Source: Dinoroseobacter sp965279125
GTDB taxonomy: Bacteria > Pseudomonadota > Alphaproteobacteria > Rhodobacterales > Rhodobacteraceae
Assembly (NCBI GenBank): GCA_965279125.1
Contig: CBDIHL010000043.1
Location: 62,001-126,000 of the forward strand
Direction of reading: 5' to 3'
DNA: 64,000 bases
Part shown: positions 42,152 to 49,567 of the stretch, one piece after another
How positions within the stretch are numbered: position 1 is the stretch's first letter
How the letters are laid out: the number at the start of each line of letters is the position of its first letter
The notes under the pieces: generated by a model
The model's input: the letters and a program-made list of their open reading frames with translations, nothing else
Database searches by the model: none
What the model was told of the DNA's origin: nothing
Translations under genes and position numbers: made by a program

Positions 42152-42907
42152 CTATCCGGCCGTCCAGCCGCCATCGATCAACAGGCTGGTGCCCGTGACC
42201 ATGGCCGACGCGTCTGAGGCAAGGAACAAGACCGCGCCCATGATATCTTCGACCTCGGCAATGCGGGGCAGCTTGATCTTGCTTTCGATCCAGGCGCGCT
42301 TTTCGGGGTCCGCAAAGGTCGGGGCGGTCAGGGGCGTGCGGATGAAGGTCGGGCAGATGGTGTTGACGCGGATCGAGCGCGGCCCGAACTCCATCGCCAT
42401 CGCTTTGGTCATGCCTTCCACGGCATGTTTCGTGGCACAATAAACGCCGCGATCAATGCCACCGACATGCCCCATCTGGCTGGAGATATGCTGGATACTC
42501 CCCCCGTTTTGCATCCCCTTGGCCGCGTTCACCGCCAAGAAGTAGGCCGCCTTCACATTGACCGCCATCACCGCATCGTAATCGGCTTCCTTCGTTTGCA
42601 TCGCGGGCGAATGGCGCGCCAGACCTGCTGAGTTGCACAAGATATCAAACGGGCCATGGGCGGCAAAGAACGCCTCCTGCGCGGCCAGATCGGTCACGTC
42701 GAGGCGGTGCCCCTCAGCGCTGTGGCCCGCGTCGCGCAACTCGGCCACCGCAGCGTCCAGCTCGCCCTGCCCCCGCGCGGCCAGCACCACATGCGCGCCC
42801 GCCTCCGCAAGTGCTGCCGCACAGGCCAGCCCAATGCCGCGCGAGCCACCGGGAACCAGCGCGCGTTTGCCATTGAGGCGGAACGAGGGGGTCTTGGGAA
42901 GGGTCAT
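42152..42907 (-). CDS. Short-chain dehydrogenase/reductase
   Basis: 251 residues, classical SDR. NAD(P) motif GGSRGIGLACAAAL (about 18-31), NSAGLARHSP (NxAG variant, about 91), and catalytic Tyr/Lys in GVYCATKHAVEGM (YxxxK). The C-terminus LLIDGGWTAG is standard. It oxidises a secondary alcohol or sugar-like substrate. It shares an operon with a LacI regulator and lies near an HpsN-like dehydrogenase, so it may act on a polyol or sulfonate such as dihydroxypropanesulfonate; this is inferred from context only. Confidence 0.9.
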   Translation of the reverse strand: MTLPKTPSFRLNGKRALVPGGSRGIGLACAAALAEAGAHVVLAARGQGELDAAVAELRDAGHSAEGHRLDVTDLAAQEAFFAAHGPFDILCNSAGLARHSPAMQTKEADYDAVMAVNVKAAYFLAVNAAKGMQNGGSIQHISSQMGHVGGIDRGVYCATKHAVEGMTKAMAMEFGPRSIRVNTICPTFIRTPLTAPTFADPEKRAWIESKIKLPRIAEVEDIMGAVLFLASDASAMVTGTSLLIDGGWTAG

Positions 42908-42916
42908 GAGGCGGCC

Positions 42917-42934
42917 TTTGCATATTTATGCAAA
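42917..42934. promoter_or_regulatory. Palindrome upstream of the SDR-lacI operon
   Basis: TTTGCATATTTATGCAAA, an 18-bp inverted repeat with only the central pair unmatched, ending 10 bp before the SDR start. The half-site TTTGCA resembles the TTGCAA half of the palindrome at 45703. It is a plausible autoregulatory operator overlapping the promoter. Confidence 0.5.
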
Positions 42935-42938
42935 ATGC

Positions 42939-43604
42939 CTAACCCTCCGCGCCCTGCATGTCGAGGGGGATCGCCGGATACACAATGCCGCGAAAGGGCG
43001 GGAAATCGCGGTAGCGTGCGTGGCGGTTGGGATCGGGCGTATCGCCCCGCCGGAAAAGCGCGCCTTTGGGCGCGGCATAGGACAAGATCCGATGCTCGGG
43101 CTCTTCGCGCCATGTGATGTTGAAGGCGGCGTCTTTGGGGAAGACATAAATCTCGTGGAAATCGAGGTGGTCAAACAGCCACCACGCCAAATCGCGCCAG
43201 TCGCGGCCTCGGTTGTATTGGGCCGAGAACCACGGAATGCCAATGGAAACACACGCGCCTTTGCGCCCCTTCGCATCGCGCTCGTCCCATATATGGGCGG
43301 CGAAGTTCTTTGGTGTCCCCGCCATCTTCTGGGGCTTCACCTGGGTCGAGCCGAAGTCATTGAGCGGGACCGAGCGATAGCCCGAGCGGATATCGATGGG
43401 GCCGAACGTCTCGACCAACGGATCGAGCAGGTCTGTGGCCAGCTTGCGCCCGACCTCGATGGCGAGGTCCGGGTCGGCGGGAAGATTCGGCTGGCCGTAG
43501 AAATTGGAAATTTCCGAATAGAGAAAATTCCGCATCTGGAAATGACGCGAGAGGCGGACCCGGCCAAACTCTTCAAGTGAAAGGTAGGATTTGGGACTAC
43601 GCAT
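42939..43604 (-). CDS. Uncharacterised protein with M15-peptidase-like N-terminus
   Basis: 221 residues. The stretch SRHFQMRNFLYSEISNFYGQPNLP...AIEVGRKLATDLLDPLVETFGPIDIRSGYRS resembles the start of D-Ala-D-Ala carboxypeptidase/endolysin M15 folds (helices followed by an SGYRS strand). The zinc-ligand HxxxxxxD pair is not obvious; FAAHIWDERDAKG may hold it. No signal peptide. Its end is 31 bp before the SDR start, on the same strand. Function not assigned. Confidence 0.6.
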   Translation of the reverse strand: MRSPKSYLSLEEFGRVRLSRHFQMRNFLYSEISNFYGQPNLPADPDLAIEVGRKLATDLLDPLVETFGPIDIRSGYRSVPLNDFGSTQVKPQKMAGTPKNFAAHIWDERDAKGRKGACVSIGIPWFSAQYNRGRDWRDLAWWLFDHLDFHEIYVFPKDAAFNITWREEPEHRILSYAAPKGALFRRGDTPDPNRHARYRDFPPFRGIVYPAIPLDMQGAEG

Positions 43605-43618
43605 CGCCGACCAACATA

Positions 43619-43695
43619 GGACAGCCCCCGAGCTCGGGTGGGTGGCGAAGCCCCCTCCCGGGGGGAGGGAGGGGGCTGTCCGGCGATGCCGGACA
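43619..43695. repeat. Two overlapping hairpins between VOC and M15-like genes
   Basis: A long inverted repeat pairs GGACAGCCCCC (43619-43629) with GGGGGCTGTCC (43671-43681), enclosing an inner CCCTCCC/GGGAGGG repeat. A second hairpin TGTCCGGC-GAT-GCCGGACA (43677-43695) shares five bases with the first, so they are mutually exclusive. They lie just upstream of the start of the 42939-43604 gene. Confidence 0.7.
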
Positions 43696-43702
43696 CAACA
43701 TC

Positions 43703-44140
43703 TTAGTCCTCAACCGTCACCCCATTCCACTGAAACTCGCCCTTAGGCCCCAAGGGCGAGAACGGGTTATGCGCCACCTCCCAGATATTCCCATCGGGAT
43801 CGCGGAAATGCCCATGGTGACCGCCCCAGAAGACATCTTGCGCCGGGTTCAGGATCGTCCCGCCCGCCGCTTCCGCGCGCGCCAGCAAGGGGGCCACGTC
43901 CGCCTTCTCGCGCACATTGTAGCTCAGCACCATGCCGCCATGCCCAAGGCTGTCCTCGGGCAAGCCCAGCTCTTTGGCGAGTGCATAGCGCGGATACAGC
44001 CCCAAAGTCTGGCCGATCAGATCAAAGGCAATGACACCGTCTTGGGTCTCGACCCGGCGCCACCCGAGCGCTTCATAGAAAGAGGCGGCCCGGTCCATGT
44101 CCGAGACGCCCAGCGTGATAAGGGAGATGCGTTGGTCCAT
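43703..44140 (-). CDS. VOC-superfamily protein
   Basis: 145 residues: ISLITLGVSDMDRAASFYEALGWRR, LGHGGMVLSYNVREKADVAPLLARAEAAGG and VFWGGHHGHFRDPDGNIWEVAHNPF. The conserved WEVAHNP and GHFRDPDG motifs are of the PhnB/glyoxalase-like subgroup. Substrate unknown. The third VOC protein in the window; the three are not close copies. The gap upstream contains palindrome array D and direct repeats. Confidence 0.85.
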   Translation of the reverse strand: MDQRISLITLGVSDMDRAASFYEALGWRRVETQDGVIAFDLIGQTLGLYPRYALAKELGLPEDSLGHGGMVLSYNVREKADVAPLLARAEAAGGTILNPAQDVFWGGHHGHFRDPDGNIWEVAHNPFSPLGPKGEFQWNGVTVED

Positions 44141-44161
44141 GCGCCAACGCTAGCGAGGTCG

Positions 44162-44206
44162 CACGGCTTTCGAAAGCCGTGGCATGCGGATTTTCGAAAA
44201 TCCGCA
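44162..44206. repeat. Palindrome array D: two TTCGAA palindromes, 24-bp period
   Basis: Unit 1 CACGGCTTTCGAAAGCCGTG (44162-44181). Unit 2 core GCGGATTTTCGAAAATCCGC (44186-44205), extendable by one pair. The spacer is GCAT. They lie between the VOC gene and the HpsN-like gene, both on the minus strand. Confidence 0.92.
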
Positions 44207-44226
44207 CGCCGCACAGCCCAAACCGA

Positions 44227-44276
44227 GGTTCACAAACTGTCAACAGTCCCGAAAAAAGGTTCACAACCTGTCAACA
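44227..44276 (-). repeat. 19-bp direct repeats (31-bp period), operator- or promoter-like
   Basis: GGTTCACAAACTGTCAACA (44227-44245) and GGTTCACAACCTGTCAACA (44258-44276) differ at one base. On the minus strand each contains TTGACA, a -35-like hexamer, plus GGTT...AACC inverted halves. They could be tandem activator or repressor sites upstream of the VOC gene, whose start is 86 bp away. Confidence 0.6.
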
Positions 44277-44301
44277 TGTCTATCAACAAGGCGGATTTGG
44301 C

Positions 44302-45627
44302 CTATTCGGCGGCCTCGCGATACGGCGCGCCCTCACCGTAAGGCACATTGATCCCACCATACCGACGCACCCGCACATTGCACTGCTCGGCATGGCCCAC
44401 GAAGCCTTCCAGCATACACAACCGCGAGCCATATTCACCGACAAGCGTCGCTGCCTCATCCGTCGTAACACGCTGATACGAATGGGTTTTGATAAACTTT
44501 CCGACCCAAAGACCGCCCGTATAGCGCCCCGCCTTCTTCGTCGGAAGCGTGTGGTTCGTCCCGATCACCTTGTCGCCATTGGCCACGTTGGTGCGCGGCC
44601 CGAGGAACAAGGCCCCGTAATTGGTCATATTCTCGAGGAACCAATCATCCCGGACGGTCATCACCTGAATATGCTCGGAGGCGATGTCCTCGGACACGGC
44701 CAGCATCTCGTCATAGCTGTCGCATAGGATAATCTCGCCATACTCGTCCCACGACACCCGCGCGGTCTCGGCGGTGGGCAGGATTTTCAGGATGCGGTCG
44801 ATCTCGGCCATCGTGTCTTCGGCCAGCTTACGGGAGTTGGTGATCAAGACGGCCGGAGAGTTATAGCCGTGCTCGGCCTGCCCCAGCAAATCCGTCGCGC
44901 ACATCTCGCCATCGACGGTCTCGTCGGCAATCAGGCAAGTCTCGGTCGGGCCTGCAAACAGATCGATCCCGACGCGGCCAAAGAGCTGGCGTTTGGCCTC
45001 TGCAACAAAGGCATTTCCCGGCCCCACGAGCATATCGACAGGCTTGATGCTCTCGGTCCCGATGGCCATTGCGCCCACGGCCTGAACCCCGCCGAGCACG
45101 AGGATTTCATCCGCCCCGCCCATCTGCATCGCCGCCACAATCGCCGGATGCGGCTTGCCGTTCACCGGTGGAGCACTCGCCACGATGCGTTTGCAGCCTG
45201 CGACTTTGGCGGTCAGCACGCTCATATGCGCACTCGCCACCATCGGGAATTTTCCGCCCGGCACGTAGCAACCCACGGAATTCACTGGGATATTCTTGTG
45301 GCCAAGGAACACACCCGGCATCGTCTCGACTTCCACATCGGTCATCGAGGCGCGTTGGGCTTCGGCAAAGCGGCGGATCTGGGTCTGGGCGAACTTGATA
45401 TCGTCCATCTCGCGCGTCGTGACCTGCTGCATCGCCGCCTCGATCTCGGACGCGCTCAGCACGAAGGCTTGCGGCTCATACTTATCGAACTTGGCGCTCA
45501 GATCGCGCACAGCCGCGTCGCCGCGCGCTTCGATATCGCCCAAGATGCCTTCGACGATGCCGCGAACCTTCGCGTCGTCTTCGGCACGCTCGTCCGCTGG
45601 TTTACCGCGCTTGAGATACTCGGCCAT
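44302..45627 (-). CDS. Histidinol-dehydrogenase-family enzyme, probable sulfopropanediol 3-dehydrogenase (HpsN-like)
   Basis: 441 residues from MAEYLKRGKPADE at 45627 (GGGAGG ribosome site). HisD-superfamily core: YVPGGKFPMVASAHMSVLTAKVAGC, LVGPGNAFVAEAKRQLFGRVGIDLFAGPTE, and zinc ligands in GQAEHGYNSPAVL, ASEHIQVM and EGFVGHAEQ. It differs from biosynthetic HisD in the GDKVIGTNHTLPTKKAGRYTGGLWVGKF segment, typical of HpsN, which oxidises (R)-2,3-dihydroxypropane-1-sulfonate to sulfolactate in roseobacters. No his genes are nearby; a LacI regulator and SDR are, fitting a catabolic role. A perfect palindrome lies 76 bp upstream. Confidence 0.75.
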   Translation of the reverse strand: MAEYLKRGKPADERAEDDAKVRGIVEGILGDIEARGDAAVRDLSAKFDKYEPQAFVLSASEIEAAMQQVTTREMDDIKFAQTQIRRFAEAQRASMTDVEVETMPGVFLGHKNIPVNSVGCYVPGGKFPMVASAHMSVLTAKVAGCKRIVASAPPVNGKPHPAIVAAMQMGGADEILVLGGVQAVGAMAIGTESIKPVDMLVGPGNAFVAEAKRQLFGRVGIDLFAGPTETCLIADETVDGEMCATDLLGQAEHGYNSPAVLITNSRKLAEDTMAEIDRILKILPTAETARVSWDEYGEIILCDSYDEMLAVSEDIASEHIQVMTVRDDWFLENMTNYGALFLGPRTNVANGDKVIGTNHTLPTKKAGRYTGGLWVGKFIKTHSYQRVTTDEAATLVGEYGSRLCMLEGFVGHAEQCNVRVRRYGGINVPYGEGAPYREAAE

Positions 45628-45702
45628 GCCGCTCCCTCCCCAGGAATTGAATACGTATGCAATCTCTAGCATAGCAAATTTGCCGCCTGCCTCAACGGTT
45701 TT

Positions 45703-45718
45703 TTGCAATCGATTGCAA
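45703..45718. promoter_or_regulatory. LacI-type operator upstream of the HpsN-like gene
   Basis: TTGCAATCGATTGCAA, a perfect 16-bp palindrome with central CG, the classic LacI/GalR operator architecture. It lies upstream of the HpsN-like start and next to the stop of the alpha/beta hydrolase. The likely regulator is the LacI protein encoded at 41129-42151. Confidence 0.65.
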
Positions 45719-45726
45719 CACGGCCG

Positions 45727-46707
45727 CTAGGGCAGATCGGTGATCCACGCGACAATAGCATCGCTTGCGGGCCCGGTATTTGCGGGGCTGAGGATGTCGC
45801 CTGCCAGAACGTGATTGAAGCTGTCGATCCCGTCGCCCGGCTGCTGCATCTCTATCGTCACCGGTGCCCCCCATTGCGCGGCGACCTCGCGCGTCGCCTC
45901 GGCCTTCACCACCAGGTCTTGCTCGGCGAACATGAACAGTGCGGGCGCATCCACATTGCGCAAATCCAGCGCGCGCGTTTCGCGCAAAAGCGTGCCCATC
46001 GTGACGGCGGCCACGGTGGGATAGGCGGTTGTCCACTGCGCCCCATGCGCGGGGGTCTGCGGCTTGAAACTGCGCTCGGCCCCGGCAACGAGCGGCACCC
46101 ATGCGCGCGCGAAGGGCCATTCCAGAAGTGCTCCCGCCGCATTCACCACCTCGAAATTGGGCGAGATCAGCACCACGCCCGCAAGCTGCTCGGCCATGCC
46201 CGGATCGGTCGCGGCCCAGACCGCCAGGGTGCCCCCGGTCGACACACCGATCACGATCACCTCGTTCCCAATCGCGCGACCAATCGCCATCGCCTCGGCG
46301 GTATCATCCAGCCAGGCTTCCGCGCGCGGCTCGGCCATCGCATCGCCGTCCCGGCCATGGCCTGCAAGACGGGTCTCGAACAGATTGGCCCCAAGGGCGG
46401 CGGCCACATTGGCGGGTACTGGCGCGATTTCGTTGTTGCTGGCGGAAAAGCCGTGCAGATAGACGATGGATGTCTCGGTCACCGCGCCCACATCGCCAGC
46501 CCATGTGATGCGCTTGGCAGTGTCGGGGCGCAGGTTCGGCACGCTTGCTTCCCGCTCGGCCAACCACGCATCCAGCTGCGCAGGTGCCGGCAAAGCGGGT
46601 GCGCGCGCCACGCCGGTGATGCTTTCGCGCGGGGCCAGCCAAAAGATCAGCACAAGCCCGAGGATCAAGACCAGCAGGCGGCCCAACCATTTACCCAGTG
46701 TTTGCAT
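45727..46707 (-). CDS. Membrane-anchored alpha/beta hydrolase
   Basis: 326 residues. N-terminal membrane anchor (WLGRLLVLILGLVLIFWLAP). Alpha/beta-hydrolase core: IVYLHGFSASNNE (oxyanion loop), nucleophile Ser in VIGVSTGGTLAVW (about residue 156), Asp in FAEQDLVV and His in SFNHVLAGD. Probably an esterase or lipase facing the periplasm; substrate unknown. It overlaps the end of the next upstream hydrolase gene by 17 bp, so they form an operon. Confidence 0.82.
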   Translation of the reverse strand: MQTLGKWLGRLLVLILGLVLIFWLAPRESITGVARAPALPAPAQLDAWLAEREASVPNLRPDTAKRITWAGDVGAVTETSIVYLHGFSASNNEIAPVPANVAAALGANLFETRLAGHGRDGDAMAEPRAEAWLDDTAEAMAIGRAIGNEVIVIGVSTGGTLAVWAATDPGMAEQLAGVVLISPNFEVVNAAGALLEWPFARAWVPLVAGAERSFKPQTPAHGAQWTTAYPTVAAVTMGTLLRETRALDLRNVDAPALFMFAEQDLVVKAEATREVAAQWGAPVTIEMQQPGDGIDSFNHVLAGDILSPANTGPASDAIVAWITDLP

Positions 46708-47467
46708 CCTCTGCGATCCCTCCGCGCACCAAAACCTCTGTCACGCTTGTCTCTATCAGACGCAGGCAGGCAGGGGTGGAAAATCTGTGATCCGCACCAT
46801 CCACAAGGGTCAGGTGCATATCCGGGCAATCGGCGTTTTCCATCAGGCGCAACGCGGTGCTGAGGCCCACATCTTCATCCGCCGTGCCTTGCAGGAACCT
46901 AACCGGGAACGGCAAAGGCAATGCATCGCGCAGCACAAGCCGCTTGCGCCCTTCGACGATCAGCTTCCATGTAATGGGATAGGGATCGCCATACTCTGAG
47001 GGCAAATGCACGACACCTTTATCGGCCATCTCATCGATCTGGGCCTCGGTGAAGCTGGCCCACATGCTGTCTTCGGTAAAATCGGGTGCTGCGGCGATGG
47101 TCACGAGACCCCAGATCCGTTTCGGCAGCGCTTTCGAGATCAACAAAGAGATCCACCCGCCCATGGACGAGCCGACCAACACTTGCGGCCCGCGCGTCAG
47201 GGTCTGGATCGCCTGGCCCGCATCTTCGGCCCAGTCGCCAATACACCCATCGAGGAAATCCCCCCCCGATTTGCCATGCCCGGAATAATCAAAGCGCAAA
47301 AACGCGCGGCCCGTGCGCTTGGCCCAGTCTTCCAGATGCACCGCCTTGGTGCCGTCCATATCCGAGCGAAACCCGCCCAGAAACACAACGCCCGGGGCGG
47401 CCCCTTCGGTCAGGTGATACGCGATGTCCCGCCCTTGCGGTGTTTTCAGAACCTGCGGCTCGGCCAT
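46691..47467 (-). CDS. Cytoplasmic alpha/beta hydrolase
   Basis: 258 residues from MAEPQVLKTPQG at 47467; a longer N-terminal extension looks non-coding. GVVFLGGFRSDMDGTKA (oxyanion region), LRFDYSGHGKSGGDF, nucleophile Ser in VLVGSSMGGWISLL (about residue 98), acid in FLQGTADEDVG and His in VDGADHRFS. It resembles dienelactone/acyl hydrolases and the palmitoyl-protein-thioesterase-like ABHD10 group. Upstream partner of the membrane-anchored hydrolase (17-bp overlap). Confidence 0.85.
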   Translation of the reverse strand: MAEPQVLKTPQGRDIAYHLTEGAAPGVVFLGGFRSDMDGTKAVHLEDWAKRTGRAFLRFDYSGHGKSGGDFLDGCIGDWAEDAGQAIQTLTRGPQVLVGSSMGGWISLLISKALPKRIWGLVTIAAAPDFTEDSMWASFTEAQIDEMADKGVVHLPSEYGDPYPITWKLIVEGRKRLVLRDALPLPFPVRFLQGTADEDVGLSTALRLMENADCPDMHLTLVDGADHRFSTPACLRLIETSVTEVLVRGGIAEDANTG

Positions 47468-47534
47468 CGTTTCAAATTCCCCAAAGTTTACCCGCGCGTA
47501 ACTTAGCGAGGCAGCGGACGGGTGAAAAGCGGAG

Positions 47535-47990
47535 TCACCCCAAATATGCCGCTGGATCGCGCAAGGATTGCAACCGCAGCGCCGCCGCGCGCGCATATCC
47601 TTGTGTTAAGGCCTTTCGGCGGGCGGGGGCGAGCTTGCTCTCCGGGCTGTCGCGCAAAATTTCAGCGCCGTAGCCATCCGCAAGAATCAGCCCCGTCCCC
47701 TCGGGCAGCAGATCAAGCGGGAAGCCCGCATCGACCGCCCAGAAGAACCGGTCGCAATAGGGCAGATAGCCCTGCCACTTGTGATCGCTTTGAAAATCGG
47801 CGCGGCTGGATTTGCATTCGACCACCCAGATCTCGCCCTTTGGCCCCAGCGCCATGACATCAACGCGCAGACCGCGGGCGGGGGTGAATTCCTCAATGCA
47901 GGCAAAGCCAAGCTGCACCAGATGGCGGCTGACCCCGCGCGCGAGCACTTGGCCGGGCATGAGGCCCGCAGAGGGGGTGGCAAGTTCCAT
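47535..47990 (-). CDS. mmcB: MmcB family DNA repair protein
   Basis: 151 residues from MELATPSAGLMPGQ at 47990. PD-(D/E)xK-like nuclease fold: ARGVSRHLVQLGFACIEEFTPARGLRVDVMALGPKGEIWVVECKSSRADFQSDHKWQGYLPYCDRFFWAVD, with the Asp/Glu-x-Lys pair in RVDV...VVECKSS. In Caulobacter MmcB is SOS-induced and implicated in damage repair or mutagenesis. A near-match to the alphaproteobacterial LexA box lies upstream (48002-48016), and a probable 6S RNA lies beyond that. Confidence 0.85.
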   Translation of the reverse strand: MELATPSAGLMPGQVLARGVSRHLVQLGFACIEEFTPARGLRVDVMALGPKGEIWVVECKSSRADFQSDHKWQGYLPYCDRFFWAVDAGFPLDLLPEGTGLILADGYGAEILRDSPESKLAPARRKALTQGYARAAALRLQSLRDPAAYLG

Positions 47991-48001
47991 AGGCTTAACC
48001 T

Positions 48002-48016
48002 GAACGAAACGGCAAC
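48002..48016. promoter_or_regulatory. LexA-box-like sequence upstream of mmcB
   Basis: GAACGAAACGGCAAC: GAAC-N7-CAAC, one base from the alphaproteobacterial SOS consensus GAAC-N7-GAAC. It lies 12 bp before the mmcB ATG. Confidence 0.35.
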
Positions 48017-48065
48017 ACCTGACAAGACCACCCTTGTCGTATGCGCCAATCAAACCTATCTCTTG

Positions 48066-48232
48066 TCACAGGCGGGCTCTGCCCTTTTTGTCCCCGTTAG
48101 CATTCCAGTGGCCTTAAGCATCTCCGAGGGAGCTGGCTCTGTCCGGGCCCTGGTCCGGTTACCTGGCGCCCACCTGTATATACAGGTCCTCGGGAATCAA
48201 GAACGAACGCTTGGGTGGTCCCGCCGCTTACA
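48066..48232 (-). ncRNA. ssrS: 6S RNA candidate
   Basis: The 165-nt interval folds as a long rod on the minus strand: outer stem GGCGGG/CCCGCC (48225-48220 with 48076-48071), middle stem AGCGTT/AATGCT (48211-48206 with 48104-48099) and upper stem CCGAGG/CCTCGG (about 48193-48188 with 48129-48124), enclosing a large asymmetric bubble. The 3' side of the bubble (GAGATGCTTAAGGCCACTGG) resembles the E. coli 6S segment GAGAAGCCTTAAAACTG. The apical part contains a perfect palindrome ACCTGTATATACAGGT (48172-48187). 6S RNA sequesters sigma-70 RNA polymerase in stationary phase. Ends are approximate; identification rests on fold and partial similarity. Confidence 0.55.
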
Positions 48233-48277
48233 CCCGTCCCCGTCCCGGCCTATATTGGGGCCAATCAAGGGGGCCGC

Positions 48278-49567
48278 ATGACCGACTCAGACGACGATTA
48301 CGATATCGACACCAGCGGCCCGAACGCCGCCTATGCGCGCGAGTTGGAGCGGCATCTGGCGTGGCTCGACAGCTTTACCGGGGCGGCTTTGGGCGTCCTT
48401 GCCGTGGCCTCGGGCATCTATACCTATCTCGGCGTCAGCTCGCTTCTCGATGATGTCGGCGCGCTGAGCTTTTTCGCGGCCATTGCCTATTCGGTCGCCG
48501 TCTCCGTCGCCATTTTCGTGTTCTGGTCGTATCTGATGCGCCTGCTCCCTGCGATGCGCAGCGCGGGCGGACGGCTTGGTCTGGCGCTGTCCATGGCATT
48601 GGGATCGCTGGCGATTATCGCGATGAGTTCATGGTTGAACGCCGCCGCCCTCGCCGGTGCTGCGGCGGTCGAACAGCACTTGGCCGTGACCGTGCAAGAC
48701 TACCAGGAAAGCCTCGAGCAGGCTCATGAGATCGCGATCACCGCCCAAGCGCTCGGCCGCGATGTCGCGCGCGTGCGCCAAAGCTTCGAGGATTTGTCCG
48801 AACAGGAGGCCACCGGCAACCTGTCGGGCCTTGCCGGGCGCGGCGCGGTCTTCAGGGTGCTGCGGCAGAAATCGGAAGAACTGGCGGTGCTGGAAGGCCA
48901 GATCAACGATCAAGATCAATTGGTCGAAGAGGCCTTTGCCCAAGGCAATGCGATCCTCAGCCGAATGCGGGCGCTGACGGTCGAACAAGGCCCGGTCTCG
49001 GCCCGCTCTGTCGCGTTTTCCGAAGAATCCGTGCGGCTTGCAGGGCTGATCGCCGAGTTGCGTCAGCTATCGGTGGCCCCCTTGGTCAAGCGTGCGGCGC
49101 AGGATCTGGAAGCCTCGGTCGTATTGCCGGATCTGGATGGGCGCACCTCGCAAGGCCGCTCGGATCAGCAAAGCACCATCACCTCGGTCTTGGGCGTTCT
49201 GGGCCAGCGCGCCGAAACGCTGGAGCGCGCCGCCGATGAGGTCATCGCCATGCCACCCCCGCTGGAGACGACCTATACCCCGATCTCCTCCGCCGATGCA
49301 GTGATCAAATACGCGGGCAACTTCGTGCCCAGCTGGGCCGGGGCCATCGCGATTGACCTGCTGCCTGCGGTGCTGGTCCTGATCGTCGCCGTCACGCAAC
49401 ACGCCATTCGCGGCGGACGCACGGGCCTGAGCATCGAGCATACCATGACCGTGGCAGAGATGCGCGCCGCCGTCGTCGCCGCGCGCGAGCTGGATGAAGA
49501 ATTCGACGCCGCCCACCGCCCGGCCCTGCTGACCGACCCGGTCAAAAAGCGTGGGGGCGATCCATGA
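48278..49567 (+). CDS. Uncharacterised membrane protein with long coiled-coil region
   Basis: 429 residues from ATG 48278 (AAGGGGG ribosome site). Acidic N-terminus (MTDSDDDYDIDTS). Three hydrophobic segments between about 38 and 140 (GAALGVLAVASGIYTYLGV, SFFAAIAYSVAVSVAIFVFWSYLMRLL, LGLALSMALGSLAIIAMSSW), a long helical, probably periplasmic coiled-coil domain (about 145-350) and a last membrane helix (AIAIDLLPAVLVLIVAVTQ) before a short cytoplasmic tail. The layout recalls sensor or tether proteins. Not a recognised family. Stop and start overlap with the following ClpP-fold gene (ATGA), so the two probably work together. Confidence 0.7.
   Translation: MTDSDDDYDIDTSGPNAAYARELERHLAWLDSFTGAALGVLAVASGIYTYLGVSSLLDDVGALSFFAAIAYSVAVSVAIFVFWSYLMRLLPAMRSAGGRLGLALSMALGSLAIIAMSSWLNAAALAGAAAVEQHLAVTVQDYQESLEQAHEIAITAQALGRDVARVRQSFEDLSEQEATGNLSGLAGRGAVFRVLRQKSEELAVLEGQINDQDQLVEEAFAQGNAILSRMRALTVEQGPVSARSVAFSEESVRLAGLIAELRQLSVAPLVKRAAQDLEASVVLPDLDGRTSQGRSDQQSTITSVLGVLGQRAETLERAADEVIAMPPPLETTYTPISSADAVIKYAGNFVPSWAGAIAIDLLPAVLVLIVAVTQHAIRGGRTGLSIEHTMTVAEMRAAVVAARELDEEFDAAHRPALLTDPVKKRGGDP

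Noticed and set aside
44302..45627. Biosynthetic histidinol dehydrogenase (hisD)
   Set aside because: No other his genes nearby, and the GDKVIGTNHTLPTKKAGRYTGG segment and LacI/SDR context fit the HpsN branch better; not fully excluded.
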